Assembly: GCF_029690045.1 (NCBI RefSeq) | Contig: NZ_CP121464.1 | Span: forward strand, 2,542,001 to 2,606,000 | Direction of reading: 5' to 3' | From: Janthinobacterium rivuli | Lineage (GTDB): Bacteria > Pseudomonadota > Gammaproteobacteria > Burkholderiales > Burkholderiaceae_D | Length of the DNA stretch: 64,000 bases | In this document: one piece after another, positions 27,161 through 36,532 of the stretch | Numbering within the stretch: position 1 is the stretch's first letter | How the letters are laid out: each line of letters starts with the position of its first letter | The notes under the pieces: generated by a model | Seen by the model: the letters and a program-made list of their open reading frames with translations, nothing else | Database searches by the model: none | What the model was told of the DNA's origin: nothing | Made by a program: the position numbers and the translations under genes

Positions 27161-29818
27161 ATGAGCATCAACCTGAAAACCCTGATCAGCAAGTTGAACG
27201 ACACCTGCCGCACGGCCGCCACGCGGGCGGCCAGTCTTTGCGTCGGCCTGGGGCAGTATGAAGTCGACCTGGAGCACGTTTTCCTCGCGCTGCTGGAGCA
27301 GCCGCGCAGCGATTTCGTGCTGATTGCGCGCAGGAGCGGCGTCAGCGTGAGCATGCTGGAAGCGGATTTGCGCGCCGAAGTGGCGCGCCTGCAGACGGGC
27401 AACACGCGCACGCCCGTGTTTTCCGTGCGCCTGCCCAAGCTGTTCGAGCATGCCTGGCTGATCGCTTCGCTCGATTTGCGCGCCGGGCGGCAGGTGAGCA
27501 TCCGCAGCGGCCACCTGCTGCAGGCGCTGCTGACCGAGCCGGAACTGGCGCAGCTGGCCTACCGGGGCTCGGCGCTGTTCCACGAATTCAAGCTCGACGA
27601 GATCAAGCACGGGCTCGACAAGCTGACCGAGGGGTCGCAGGAAGCCGGCGAGGCGGCGACGGGGCAGGAGGACGCGGGCGACGCCGGCGGCGATCCCGTG
27701 GGGGAACTGGCCGGTGCGGCGGCGTCGAAAACGCCGGCGCTGGATCAGTTCACTGTCAACCTGACGGCCCGCGCGCGCGCCGGCAAGGTCGATCCCGTGA
27801 TCGGGCGCGACATGGAAATCCGCCAGGCGATCGACATCCTGATGCGGCGGCGCCAGAACAATCCCATCCTGACGGGCGAGGCGGGCGTCGGCAAGACGGC
27901 CGTGGTGGAGGGCCTGGCGCTGCGCATCGTGCAGGGCGACGTGCCCGACATTTTGCAGGGCGTGGAAATCCACACGCTGGACATGGGCCTGCTGCAGGCC
28001 GGCGCCAGCGTCAAGGGCGAGTTCGAGAACCGCCTGAAAAACGTCATCGCCGAAGTGGGCAAGAGCGCGCACGCCATCATCCTCTTTATCGACGAGGCGC
28101 ACACGATGATCGGCGCCGGCGGCAGCGCCGGCCAGAACGATGCGGCGAACCTGCTGAAACCGGCGCTGGCGCGCGGCGAGCTGCGCACCATCGCCGCCAC
28201 CACCTGGGGCGAATACAAAAAATATTTTGAAAAGGATGCCGCGCTGGCGCGCCGCTTCCAGGTCGTCAAGATCGAGGAGCCGAGCGAAGAGCTGGCGTGC
28301 GCCATGTTGCGCGGCATGGCGCCGCTGATGGAACAGCATTTCAAGGTGCGCATCTTCGACGAGGCGATCACCGAAGCCGTGCGCCTGTCGCACCGCTACA
28401 TCGCCGGCCGCCAGCTGCCGGACAAGGCCATCAGCGTGCTCGATACGGCTTGCGCCAGGGTGGCGCTGGGGCAGAGCGCCACGCCGGCCCTGCTCGACAG
28501 CGTGGCGCGCCGGCGCGAGCGCATCGATGCGGAAGCCTCGGCCCTGGCGCGCGAGGAGAGCGGCGGCGCGCGCCACGGCGCGCGGCTGCAGCTGCTCGAC
28601 GCCGAACGCGGCGCCGCCACGCAGGAACACGCGCAGCTGGCCGCGCGCTGGGACAGCGAAAAGGCGCTGTCGGAACAGATCCAGGCGATCCGCCGCCAGC
28701 TCGAGAACGGCACGCCGGCCGACGCGGGCCAGGGGCGCGAGCTGCTGGCGCTGCAGGCCGAACTGGCGTCGCTGCAGGGCGAGACACCGCTGGTGCCGGT
28801 GCAGGTCGACGGCCACGTGGTGGCGGAAATCGTCGCTGGCTGGACCGGCATACCGCTGGGCAAGATGGTCAAGGATGAACTCAAGACGGTGCTGCGGCTG
28901 AAGGATTTGCTGCAGGAGCGCGTGCTGGGCCAGCCCCACGCGATCGAGGCCGTGGCGCAACGCGTGCGCACGGCGCGCGCCAACCTGGACGACCCGGACA
29001 AGCCGAAGGGCGTGTTCCTGTTCGTCGGCCCGTCCGGCATCGGCAAGACGGAAACGGCGCTGGCGCTGGCCGACGTGCTGTATGGCGGCGAGCGCAAGCT
29101 CATTTCCATCAACATGAGCGAATACCAGGAAGCCCACAGCGTGTCGGGCTTGAAGGGTTCGCCGCCCGGCTATGTCGGCTATGGCGAAGGCGGCGTGCTG
29201 ACCGAGGCCGTGCGCCGCAATCCGTACAGCGTGCTGCTGCTCGACGAGGTGGAAAAGGCGCATTCCGATGTCATGGAGCTGTTCTTCCAGGTCTTCGACA
29301 AGGGCGTGATGGACGATGCCGAGGGACGCGAGATCGATTTCAAGAATACCATCATCATCCTGACCTCGAACGTGGCGTCGGCCAGCATGATGCAGGCGTG
29401 CCTGAACCTGCCGCCAGAGCAGCTGCCGACGCCGGAGCAGCTGGAGCTGGCCATCCGCCCGCAATTGCTGAAGGTCTTCAAGCCCGCGTTCCTGGGGCGC
29501 CTGAAGGTGATCCCCTTTTATCCGCTCGGCGACGATGTGCTGGCCCGTATCATCGGCCTGAAGCTGGGCCGCATCGCCGCGCGCATCGCCGCCAATCACC
29601 AGGCCGAGTTTATCTACGACGAGGCGCTGGTCGAGGCGGTGCTGGCGCGCTGCACCGAAGTCGATTCGGGCGCGCGCAATGTCGACAATATCCTCAATGG
29701 CAGCCTGCTGCCGGAAATCGCCGAAGCCGTGCTGGCGCGCATGGCCGAAGGGCAGGGCATCAGCCGTATCAAGGCCAGCGCCGGCAAGCAGGGCCAGTTC
29801 CGGTATACGATCAAATAG
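27161..29818 (+). CDS. clpV: T6SS sheath-recycling ATPase ClpV (TssH)
   Basis: ClpV pulls apart contracted sheaths so subunits can be reused. The 885-residue protein has a Clp N-domain, a first AAA module (GEAGVGKT near residue 239; LFIDEAHTM), a middle coiled-coil region and a second AAA module (GPSGIGKTET near residue 623; LLLDEVEKAH). I start it at 27161 (MSINLKTLISKLNDTCR), the normal N-terminus. It ends the rightward T6SS operon and converges on tssA with a 13-base gap. Confidence 0.96.
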   Translation: MSINLKTLISKLNDTCRTAATRAASLCVGLGQYEVDLEHVFLALLEQPRSDFVLIARRSGVSVSMLEADLRAEVARLQTGNTRTPVFSVRLPKLFEHAWLIASLDLRAGRQVSIRSGHLLQALLTEPELAQLAYRGSALFHEFKLDEIKHGLDKLTEGSQEAGEAATGQEDAGDAGGDPVGELAGAAASKTPALDQFTVNLTARARAGKVDPVIGRDMEIRQAIDILMRRRQNNPILTGEAGVGKTAVVEGLALRIVQGDVPDILQGVEIHTLDMGLLQAGASVKGEFENRLKNVIAEVGKSAHAIILFIDEAHTMIGAGGSAGQNDAANLLKPALARGELRTIAATTWGEYKKYFEKDAALARRFQVVKIEEPSEELACAMLRGMAPLMEQHFKVRIFDEAITEAVRLSHRYIAGRQLPDKAISVLDTACARVALGQSATPALLDSVARRRERIDAEASALAREESGGARHGARLQLLDAERGAATQEHAQLAARWDSEKALSEQIQAIRRQLENGTPADAGQGRELLALQAELASLQGETPLVPVQVDGHVVAEIVAGWTGIPLGKMVKDELKTVLRLKDLLQERVLGQPHAIEAVAQRVRTARANLDDPDKPKGVFLFVGPSGIGKTETALALADVLYGGERKLISINMSEYQEAHSVSGLKGSPPGYVGYGEGGVLTEAVRRNPYSVLLLDEVEKAHSDVMELFFQVFDKGVMDDAEGREIDFKNTIIILTSNVASASMMQACLNLPPEQLPTPEQLELAIRPQLLKVFKPAFLGRLKVIPFYPLGDDVLARIIGLKLGRIAARIAANHQAEFIYDEALVEAVLARCTEVDSGARNVDNILNGSLLPEIAEAVLARMAEGQGISRIKASAGKQGQFRYTIK

Positions 29819-29831
29819 GCGTCAAGCCGCT

Positions 29832-30869
29832 TCAGTGGCCGCTGCCGGGCGCGATGCCCAGCAGCTCCTCGATGTGGGCCAGCGAGGCGCCGTCCTTGAC
29901 CACGCCGCGCAGCCATTCGTGCAAATTCTGTTCGCCCGCGTTGGCGGCCTTGTCGGCGAAGTACGAGACGGGGCTGTGCGGCTCCGTCTGGCGGAAGTAC
30001 TGCGCCACCTGGCGCAGCTGCGCCAGCGCCTGGGCGCGGCTTTGCAACTCTCCGGGCGCCGCCGGCGGCAGCGCCGGTACGGCGGCCGGTGCCGCCAGGC
30101 CGCCAGCCGGCACCGGTGTGGCGGCGACACTGGCGGCAGGGATGGCTACGGCCGCGGCGGGCAGGGCCAGCTGCATCGCCTGCAGCGCCTCGCGCGCCAG
30201 TGAAAAGCCCGGACTATCCTTGCCCAGGCGGCTATCGGCGGCCTGTTCCAGCTCGGCCAGCGCGTCCAGGCAGAACTGGGCGTCAGCGGCAAAGGCGGCG
30301 CGGAACTGCGCCGACGTGGCGCGCCGCGCCGCCTCCATGTCCACCAGCTTGGTGCCGTTGACGCCGTCCTGGTTGCTGGCGGCCCGCTTGCGCGCCGTCT
30401 CGAAGTCGATGGTCGACCAGCCGCCCGATTGCTTGTCCGTCAGCGCCATGGCGCGCACCAGGGATGGCGTGCGCGCCAGGATCCAGCTCAGGTTGCCGAT
30501 ACGCTGCTCGTGGTCGTCGCCATCGGGCTGCGGGTACAGGCCCAGGTCCCAGTACTGGCGCAGCAGGCCGGCCAGCAGGCGATAGCCTTCGCCCAGGCCG
30601 CGCAAATGGTCTTGCCTGGCGCTGGCTTCGGCCAGCCAGGCGGCGAGCCGCAAGTCCTTGCTCTTGTCGCCCAGCAGGGCGGCGCAGCGCTGCTGGACGA
30701 AGGCCCAGTCGGCTTCCTTCAGGTCGGTGACCCACTCGCCCTGGTCGAGCGTGGGGTCGTCGAACTTGCGCGCCTGGCCGATGGCGTCGAAGTCGGTGGA
30801 GAAGGACAGGTCGACGCCGCATGGCTGCTCGGCGCTGATGGGAAGTAGGAGCTGGTCGGCTGAAATCAT
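29832..30869 (-). CDS. tssA: T6SS protein TssA (ImpA N-terminal domain)
   Basis: TssA starts and caps sheath assembly. The ImpA_N region is clear: LLLPISAEQPCGVDLSF, DFDAIGQARKFDDPTLDQGEW, then LAAWLAEASARQDHLRGLGEGY. A low-complexity Ala/Pro linker follows and the C-terminus (FRQTEPHSPVSYFADKAANAG, HEWLRGVV) resembles short TssA forms. The protein has 345 residues. It is the last gene of the left-going operon and faces clpV tail to tail. Confidence 0.92.
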   Translation of the reverse strand: MISADQLLLPISAEQPCGVDLSFSTDFDAIGQARKFDDPTLDQGEWVTDLKEADWAFVQQRCAALLGDKSKDLRLAAWLAEASARQDHLRGLGEGYRLLAGLLRQYWDLGLYPQPDGDDHEQRIGNLSWILARTPSLVRAMALTDKQSGGWSTIDFETARKRAASNQDGVNGTKLVDMEAARRATSAQFRAAFAADAQFCLDALAELEQAADSRLGKDSPGFSLAREALQAMQLALPAAAVAIPAASVAATPVPAGGLAAPAAVPALPPAAPGELQSRAQALAQLRQVAQYFRQTEPHSPVSYFADKAANAGEQNLHEWLRGVVKDGASLAHIEELLGIAPGSGH

Positions 30870-30917
30870 GTGTGTTCTCGGCAGTGGGGCGGATGGCTTG
30901 CTGGCGGCATGGCGGCC

Positions 30918-31730
30918 TTACTGGACCATGCGAAATTCGATGCGGCGGTTGCGCGCGCGGCCATCGGCGCTGTCATTGCTGGCGATGGGACGGTCCGGGC
31001 CCTGTCCTGAAGCGCTGAGCAGATCGCCGTCGATGCCCTTGCCGGCCAGGTAGGTCTTGACCGCCTCGGCGCGCGCCTGGCTCAGGTTCTGGTTGCTGGC
31101 GCGCAGTCCCAGGTTGTCGGTGTGGCCGATGATGTCCACCTTGCGGCCCGCCAGCTTGTGCAGCGCCGCGCTCATTTCGTCGAGGATGGCGCGGCCCGAC
31201 GGCGTCAGCGTGGTCTTGCCGCTCTCGAATTCGATGGTGCGGTTGGCCAGCGCGCCGTCGAGGATGTTCTGCTCGGAGGCGGACACGCGCAAGCCGTTGT
31301 TGACGGTGTACGTGGGATTGAGGCTGGTGGCGAAGTCGCTGGCGATCTTTTGCCGCTGCGCCTCGTTGGCCACTTCGCCGCGCACGCTGACCACGCTGCC
31401 TTCGATCTTCAGCTGGCCGCGGCGGATCTGCTTGAGGTCCGCCGTCAGCAGCTTTTGCACATAGGCGTTCCAGTTGGCCGGCTGCGCGACTTGGCCGACG
31501 GCGATCTGGTCGACCACCTTGTCGGCGCCGTACAGTTCGCGCAGGCGCACCAGCACGGCCGCCTTGGCCGCTTCGTCCGGCACCGTGCCGCTGGCCAGGA
31601 CCTGACCCGGCTGCGGCGTGGCGGCGGCGGGCGCCGAGACAGTGGCCGCCGGCGCGGCGGTGCTTTGCGCGCTGGCGCCGGCCGGCGCGAAGACCAGGCT
31701 GAGAAGGATGGCAAGGCGGATGTGGCGCAT
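30918..31730 (-). CDS. OmpA-family peptidoglycan-binding protein, T6SS-linked
   Basis: The 270-residue protein has a signal peptide (RLAILLSLVFAPAGASA), a BON-like repeat region (residues about 40-140) and a C-terminal OmpA domain with IIGHTDNLG, NQNLSQARAEAVKTYL and DGRARNRRIEF, which binds peptidoglycan. It could fix the T6SS membrane complex to the cell wall, as TssL here lacks such a domain. It starts two bases after tagF ends. Similar proteins in other T6SS clusters are called TagL or TagP, but those usually have a different N-terminus, so I give no symbol. Confidence 0.87.
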   Translation of the reverse strand: MRHIRLAILLSLVFAPAGASAQSTAAPAATVSAPAAATPQPGQVLASGTVPDEAAKAAVLVRLRELYGADKVVDQIAVGQVAQPANWNAYVQKLLTADLKQIRRGQLKIEGSVVSVRGEVANEAQRQKIASDFATSLNPTYTVNNGLRVSASEQNILDGALANRTIEFESGKTTLTPSGRAILDEMSAALHKLAGRKVDIIGHTDNLGLRASNQNLSQARAEAVKTYLAGKGIDGDLLSASGQGPDRPIASNDSADGRARNRRIEFRMVQ

Positions 31731-31732
31731 GA

Positions 31733-32716
31733 TCAGGTCCCGATGAAGGCGGCACGAAACGTGTCGTGCGCCGATTTGAGTGACAGGTTGGCCTGCGCGA
31801 GGTAGCTCGAGGCTTTCTTGATGGCGTAGTCGCTGTCGGCGTGTTCCTCGACCCAGGCCAGGTCGTCGAAGGCGATGTGGTGCTCCAGCGCCGCCTGCGG
31901 TTCCATGATGGCGTGCAGGGTTTGCGCCGAGGCGCCGCAAAAGCCCAGCACCAGCGCATGGCGGCCGCGGATGCGGGTGATGAACAGCGCCAGTTCGAAG
32001 TCGGCGCGCGCCAGGAACGGGGAGATCAGGTGCATCCAGAAGGCCGCTACCAGGTTGCGGTACAGCGGGTCGGCCGGCAGCGGCAGTTCCAGGCTTTTTT
32101 CCAGCCGGCTGGAGCTGCTGGCCATGACGGGCTGCAGCAGCATGCCCAGGGCCAGCAGCACCTGGCGCACGGAACCGCCAAAACCCGTGGGCGCCAGCAG
32201 GGCGTCGAGCGCGCCCACCGTCTGCAAGGCGAGAAAATCGTCGAAGGCGGCCTCGTAGGCGCTGCCGCGCAAGTCCAGTTCGATGCTGGCGCCGGCGGCG
32301 GCCGCCGGCAGCGCGGCGCCGGCCGCCGCGCCGCACATCTCGGCGCTCAGGGCATCGAGGCGGTTCCACAGGCGCGACAGCACCAGCGGACTGGTTGGTA
32401 CAAAGCCGGCCGGCTGCGCCACTTCCATGGCGCCCATCATCAGGAAGGGAAAGCGGCGCGACGAGGCATCGCTGCTGGCGGCGATATGCCCGGCGATGGC
32501 GCGGCCGCGGCGCGGGCCGATGAAGGCGAAATGCAGCGGCGGCAGCGCATCGTAGGTGAGCTTCCAGCGCGCATCGGCCGTCATCAGTTCCATGGCGTTG
32601 GCGAGCCAGTCATCGAGCATCTTCAGCAGGGGCGGATTGTCGCCGTGCTTGATGAAGTCGCCGCGGCTGGGGATCTTGCCGAAATAGCCGATCTGGGTAA
32701 CGGTAGGGCGGCTCAT
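31733..32716 (-). CDS. tagF: T6SS accessory protein TagF
   Basis: TagF is known as a post-translational repressor of T6SS firing in Pseudomonas. The 327-residue protein begins VTQIGYFGKIPSRGDFIKHG, the family signature, followed by DDWLANAMELM and LHFAFIGPRRG-like segments. The ATG at 32716 overlaps the tssM stop. In Pseudomonas TagF acts beside PpkA, PppA and Fha; none of those genes is in this cluster, so here TagF may work alone. The C-terminal half is an unassigned extension. Confidence 0.9.
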   Translation of the reverse strand: MSRPTVTQIGYFGKIPSRGDFIKHGDNPPLLKMLDDWLANAMELMTADARWKLTYDALPPLHFAFIGPRRGRAIAGHIAASSDASSRRFPFLMMGAMEVAQPAGFVPTSPLVLSRLWNRLDALSAEMCGAAAGAALPAAAAGASIELDLRGSAYEAAFDDFLALQTVGALDALLAPTGFGGSVRQVLLALGMLLQPVMASSSSRLEKSLELPLPADPLYRNLVAAFWMHLISPFLARADFELALFITRIRGRHALVLGFCGASAQTLHAIMEPQAALEHHIAFDDLAWVEEHADSDYAIKKASSYLAQANLSLKSAHDTFRAAFIGT

Positions 32717-35700
32717 GGCGTGTTCCCGGCGATGGCGGTGGCCGTTTCCGGCGCGCCGATGGCGACCGATTCCGGCAGTTTCAGGCCACGGAAACCCTGG
32801 TTGCCGGCGGAGGTGGCGGCCGGCGCGGGCGCGGTCACGATCTTCAGGTTGGCCGTCACGGTGACGCCGCTGTTTTCCCAGCTCAGTTCGAATACGCCGC
32901 CCTCCTTGCGCGTGCGCCTGGCCGAGTCGATCATCTTCTTCAGGCCGAAATGCCCCGGTTCGTTCAGCAGCACCACGGTGCGCCCTTCCGGCGTGATGGC
33001 GCTGATGCGCGAGCCGGGTACGCCCTGCGGGTTGGGCCAGACCATGTGCACCCAGGGTTGCGGCTGGCCGCGCCAGCGCAGCGCCTGGCCATCGATCTCG
33101 ATCGTGTATTCGGCGGCGCCGGGCGCGCTCAGCGCCTGCAGGTCGAAGCGCGTTTGCGCTTCGGCGGCGCCGGCCGCCGTGGCCACGCCGTTGGCGCTGA
33201 GCGGGGCGACCCAGCCGGGCAGGCTGGCCACTACCGGCGGCGCCAGGGTGATGCCCATCGCGGCCCAGGTCCTGGCGCTGATGGCGTCGCCGCGCCGCAC
33301 GACCAGCGGGCCGATGGTGGTGTTGAAGAACTTGGCGATGGCGCCTTCCGGGCCGAAGACCTGGCCGATGTCGGCATTGCTCGCCTCGATGCGCGAGTCG
33401 GGCGCGAACGGATATTTCGGCGCCAGGGTTTTCTGGAACGGTTCGAGCACCTGCGCCAGCCAGACCTTGTTGATCTCCGTTTCGGTCGGCTTGACGATGA
33501 CGGCGAAGGTCTGCATCAGCGGGCGCACCAGCAGCGGGCGGATGGCCTGCTTTTGCTGGTCGCTCATGCCGGTCAGCATCTGCTCGTCCACGTACTTGAG
33601 CGCGTCGGCCAGCTCCGAGCCGTTGCCATCGAGCGTCTGCTGCATCAGCTGCTTGGCGCCGGGGCCCGTGTCGCCCTGGTTCTTGATCTGGTTGAAGCGC
33701 ACGCGCAGCTTCGACAGGGCCGCCAGGTAGCCGCGCATGGGCGAGGCTTCCTTGTCGCGCGCCACCATCAGGCGCGCCACGCCCGAAAATTCGCGGCCGA
33801 CGGGTCCCATCGGCATGGCGCCGCCGGCCTGGCCCGCCGCCGCGACGGCGGGCTTCTGGCGCAGCACCGTTTCGCGGAACCAGTCCATCGCCCCGCGCTG
33901 GGCGCGCTGCAAGCCCTGGCCCAGCAGCGAAGGGTTGTCCCACGAGGTTTCCTGGTACACCGTCTCGATCAGCTTGTTGAGGGGCGACGCTTGCGGATCG
34001 CCGAGGCGGTTCATCGCCTGCGCCGCGTTGTCGAAACCGTTCAATTCGCGGATGCTCACGCCCTGGAGGAATTTCTGCCACTCCCTGGCGTAATCGGTCT
34101 TGTACAGTTCCACCAGCGCCTTCTGGATCTGTTCCGGGCTGCCTTCCAGGGTCAGGTCATCCTTCGACGCCGTCTTGAGCACCCAGTCGGCGCTTTGCAA
34201 TTCGCGGTTGGCCGCTTCCTGGAACGCCTGCTGGATGTATTTTTCCCACGCGTCGCGCGTGAAGGTGCCGGGGATGGCGTAGCTGCCCAGCACCAGTTCC
34301 TTGTCCTGCTCGCCAACGATGCGCGCCACCGTCATCGACGGGAAGCGCGTGGCGGCGCGCGCCTTCACGTCCGCATACACGCGGTCGCGCGCCGGCATGC
34401 CGCGCACCACGCGGCGCAGGCTGTCGCGCGACTGGTCGGCCAGGGCCCGCTTGTTCTCGATCTGCGGCCAGGACGGATCGTCGATCTGCGTCAGATAGAA
34501 CGAGATCAGGCGCTCGGCGCTGCGGATCATCTGTTCGCGCGGCATGTTGCCCCGGTTGGCGTCGAGCCAGCCGCGCCAGTAGCGGGTCAGCTGGTCGTTC
34601 AGGTGGCCGGCCTCGGCGCGCGACTTGTCGCCCAGCATCAGGTAGGTTTTCAGGGCATTGTAGGCATCCTCGACATTCGTCGGCGCGGCATCCTTGAAGG
34701 GCTGGCTTGCCGCACTGACTGGCGCACTGGCTGGCGGACTGGCTGTGGTCGCGGCCGTCGTGCCGGCCGGTACGGCCGTCAGCGGCTGCAGCTGGTCGGC
34801 GCCCGCGTTCACTTCCGCCAGGAACGATTCCAGCGATTGCGCCACCGGCGCGAGCATGACTTCCTTGAGGCCGGAAAAATACTCCTCGCGCAGTTTGCGC
34901 TCCAGCAAATCGCCCTGGTACAGGCCCAGGCTGAGCGCCAGTGGCCGCTTGCTGCGGTACGCTTCCAGCTGTTCGATGCGGTCCTGCATGATTTCCAGGG
35001 CCTGGAAGCGCGACTGCAGATCCAGGCGCTTGTCCTGCACCTTGATGGCTTGCTCCAGGTCGGCCTGGACGTTGGCCGCCAGCTGGCGGTTGGCCAGGTA
35101 GGACCAGCTCCAGCCGCCCAGCGCCAGGCCGGCCAGCGTGATGGCGGTGAAAAACGTGGCATAGCGCAAGCGCGTCTTGCGCGGGCTGGCGTATTGCGCC
35201 ACCAGTTCCCGGTCGGCGAAGATCACCTTGCGAAACAGGTTCAGCAGGAAGTAGCCGTGCTGGTCCTGGGCCTGGACAGCCTGGTGTTCCTGCGGCTGCG
35301 GCTTGAGGTCGAAGCGCTGCGCCACCCGCTCCGACGAGGCGGAGACGGAAGCGCCTTCCTGCAGCGCGCTGGTGAAATAGAAGCCGCGGAAGACGGGCTT
35401 GAACTGGAACGGATTTTCCTCGAACAGGGTGGCGATGAAGGCGCGCAGCGGCCCTTTCACGGAACTGAATTCCAGCGGGAAGGTGAACACGCCGGGCGGC
35501 ATGCGCTCGCGTCCCAGCAGCGACATATTGGCCAGGCTGAGGTCCTTCAGGCCATCGTACAGCTCGTCGAAACGCTGGTCGAACTGTTCCAGCACGTCCT
35601 GCTTCGAGTTGTTGACGCCGTAGGGCAGGGTGGCGCCCCAGACCTTGTCGCGTTCGGCGCGCTCGGCATCGTGGAAAAATTCGCTGAAGCCGGTGATCAG

Positions 35701-36480
35701 GTCGGCCTTGGTGAATACCACGTACACGGGCGCATGGACTTCCAGCTTCTCCGTCAGTTCCTGCACGCGCTGGCGCAGGTTCTTGGCCAGTTCGATGGCG
35801 AATTCAGGCTTGCTGCCGGTCAGCTCGGCAATGCTGACGGCGATGATGATGCCGTTGATCGGCGCGCGCTTGCGGTGTTTTTTCAGCAGGTTGAGAAAGC
35901 CGAACCACTCGGCGCGGTCTTCATCGTTGATGGCGTAGCGCCCGGCCGTGTCGAGCAGGATGCCGTCGGTGGTGAAAAACCAGTCGCAGTTGCGCGTGCC
36001 GCCCATGCCTTGCACGATCTTGCTGTCAACAAAAGGAAACTGCAGGCCGGAATTGGCGATCGCCGTGCTCTTGCCGGCGGCGGGATTGCCGATGATCATG
36101 TACCACGGCAATTCATACAGCGCGGCATCGCCCGACAGCTGGCCCAGCCGCGATGTCTTGATGGTATTGATCGCTTCGAGCATGCGCTTGCGGATGGCTT
36201 CGGTTTCCTCGCGTTGCACCGGGCCGGCCTTGGGCGCGGCGCCGGCCGCCTGCTGCTCCAGCATGCTGTTGAAACTGGCGCCCTCGCGCCGGCGCCGGCG
36301 GCGGCGCAGCCACCACACGATGGCGCCCAGCAGCGCCGCCGCGGCCAGGAAGGGCAGCAGCCGGATGGCTGGCCAGTCGAAAATGACGGCGCAGGCGAAG
36401 AGCAGCAGGATGGCGGCCGCGATGCCGAGGATGAGCAGGCTGGTGCGTGAAGTCAGGAAGTGCCAGAATCGTTGCATCAT
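32713..36480 (-). CDS. tssM: T6SS membrane-complex protein TssM (IcmF)
   Basis: TssM spans the inner membrane and reaches the outer-membrane side of the complex. The 1255-residue protein has two N-terminal membrane spans (residues about 14-34 and 41-58), a GTPase-like domain with Walker A GNPAAGKST (131-139) and LLDTAGRYA, a third span in FFTAITLAGLALGGW, and a long periplasmic part. The end (WENSGVTVTANLKIVTAP) fits the beta-rich C-terminal domain that in other systems binds TssJ. Length is normal. Confidence 0.96.
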   Translation of the reverse strand: MMQRFWHFLTSRTSLLILGIAAAILLLFACAVIFDWPAIRLLPFLAAAALLGAIVWWLRRRRRRREGASFNSMLEQQAAGAAPKAGPVQREETEAIRKRMLEAINTIKTSRLGQLSGDAALYELPWYMIIGNPAAGKSTAIANSGLQFPFVDSKIVQGMGGTRNCDWFFTTDGILLDTAGRYAINDEDRAEWFGFLNLLKKHRKRAPINGIIIAVSIAELTGSKPEFAIELAKNLRQRVQELTEKLEVHAPVYVVFTKADLITGFSEFFHDAERAERDKVWGATLPYGVNNSKQDVLEQFDQRFDELYDGLKDLSLANMSLLGRERMPPGVFTFPLEFSSVKGPLRAFIATLFEENPFQFKPVFRGFYFTSALQEGASVSASSERVAQRFDLKPQPQEHQAVQAQDQHGYFLLNLFRKVIFADRELVAQYASPRKTRLRYATFFTAITLAGLALGGWSWSYLANRQLAANVQADLEQAIKVQDKRLDLQSRFQALEIMQDRIEQLEAYRSKRPLALSLGLYQGDLLERKLREEYFSGLKEVMLAPVAQSLESFLAEVNAGADQLQPLTAVPAGTTAATTASPPASAPVSAASQPFKDAAPTNVEDAYNALKTYLMLGDKSRAEAGHLNDQLTRYWRGWLDANRGNMPREQMIRSAERLISFYLTQIDDPSWPQIENKRALADQSRDSLRRVVRGMPARDRVYADVKARAATRFPSMTVARIVGEQDKELVLGSYAIPGTFTRDAWEKYIQQAFQEAANRELQSADWVLKTASKDDLTLEGSPEQIQKALVELYKTDYAREWQKFLQGVSIRELNGFDNAAQAMNRLGDPQASPLNKLIETVYQETSWDNPSLLGQGLQRAQRGAMDWFRETVLRQKPAVAAAGQAGGAMPMGPVGREFSGVARLMVARDKEASPMRGYLAALSKLRVRFNQIKNQGDTGPGAKQLMQQTLDGNGSELADALKYVDEQMLTGMSDQQKQAIRPLLVRPLMQTFAVIVKPTETEINKVWLAQVLEPFQKTLAPKYPFAPDSRIEASNADIGQVFGPEGAIAKFFNTTIGPLVVRRGDAISARTWAAMGITLAPPVVASLPGWVAPLSANGVATAAGAAEAQTRFDLQALSAPGAAEYTIEIDGQALRWRGQPQPWVHMVWPNPQGVPGSRISAITPEGRTVVLLNEPGHFGLKKMIDSARRTRKEGGVFELSWENSGVTVTANLKIVTAPAPAATSAGNQGFRGLKLPESVAIGAPETATAIAGNTP

Positions 36481-36532
36481 AGTTTTATCGTGTGCAAACC
36501 GTTAAGGTGCGTGAATGGGACGTCGCTGTGTA

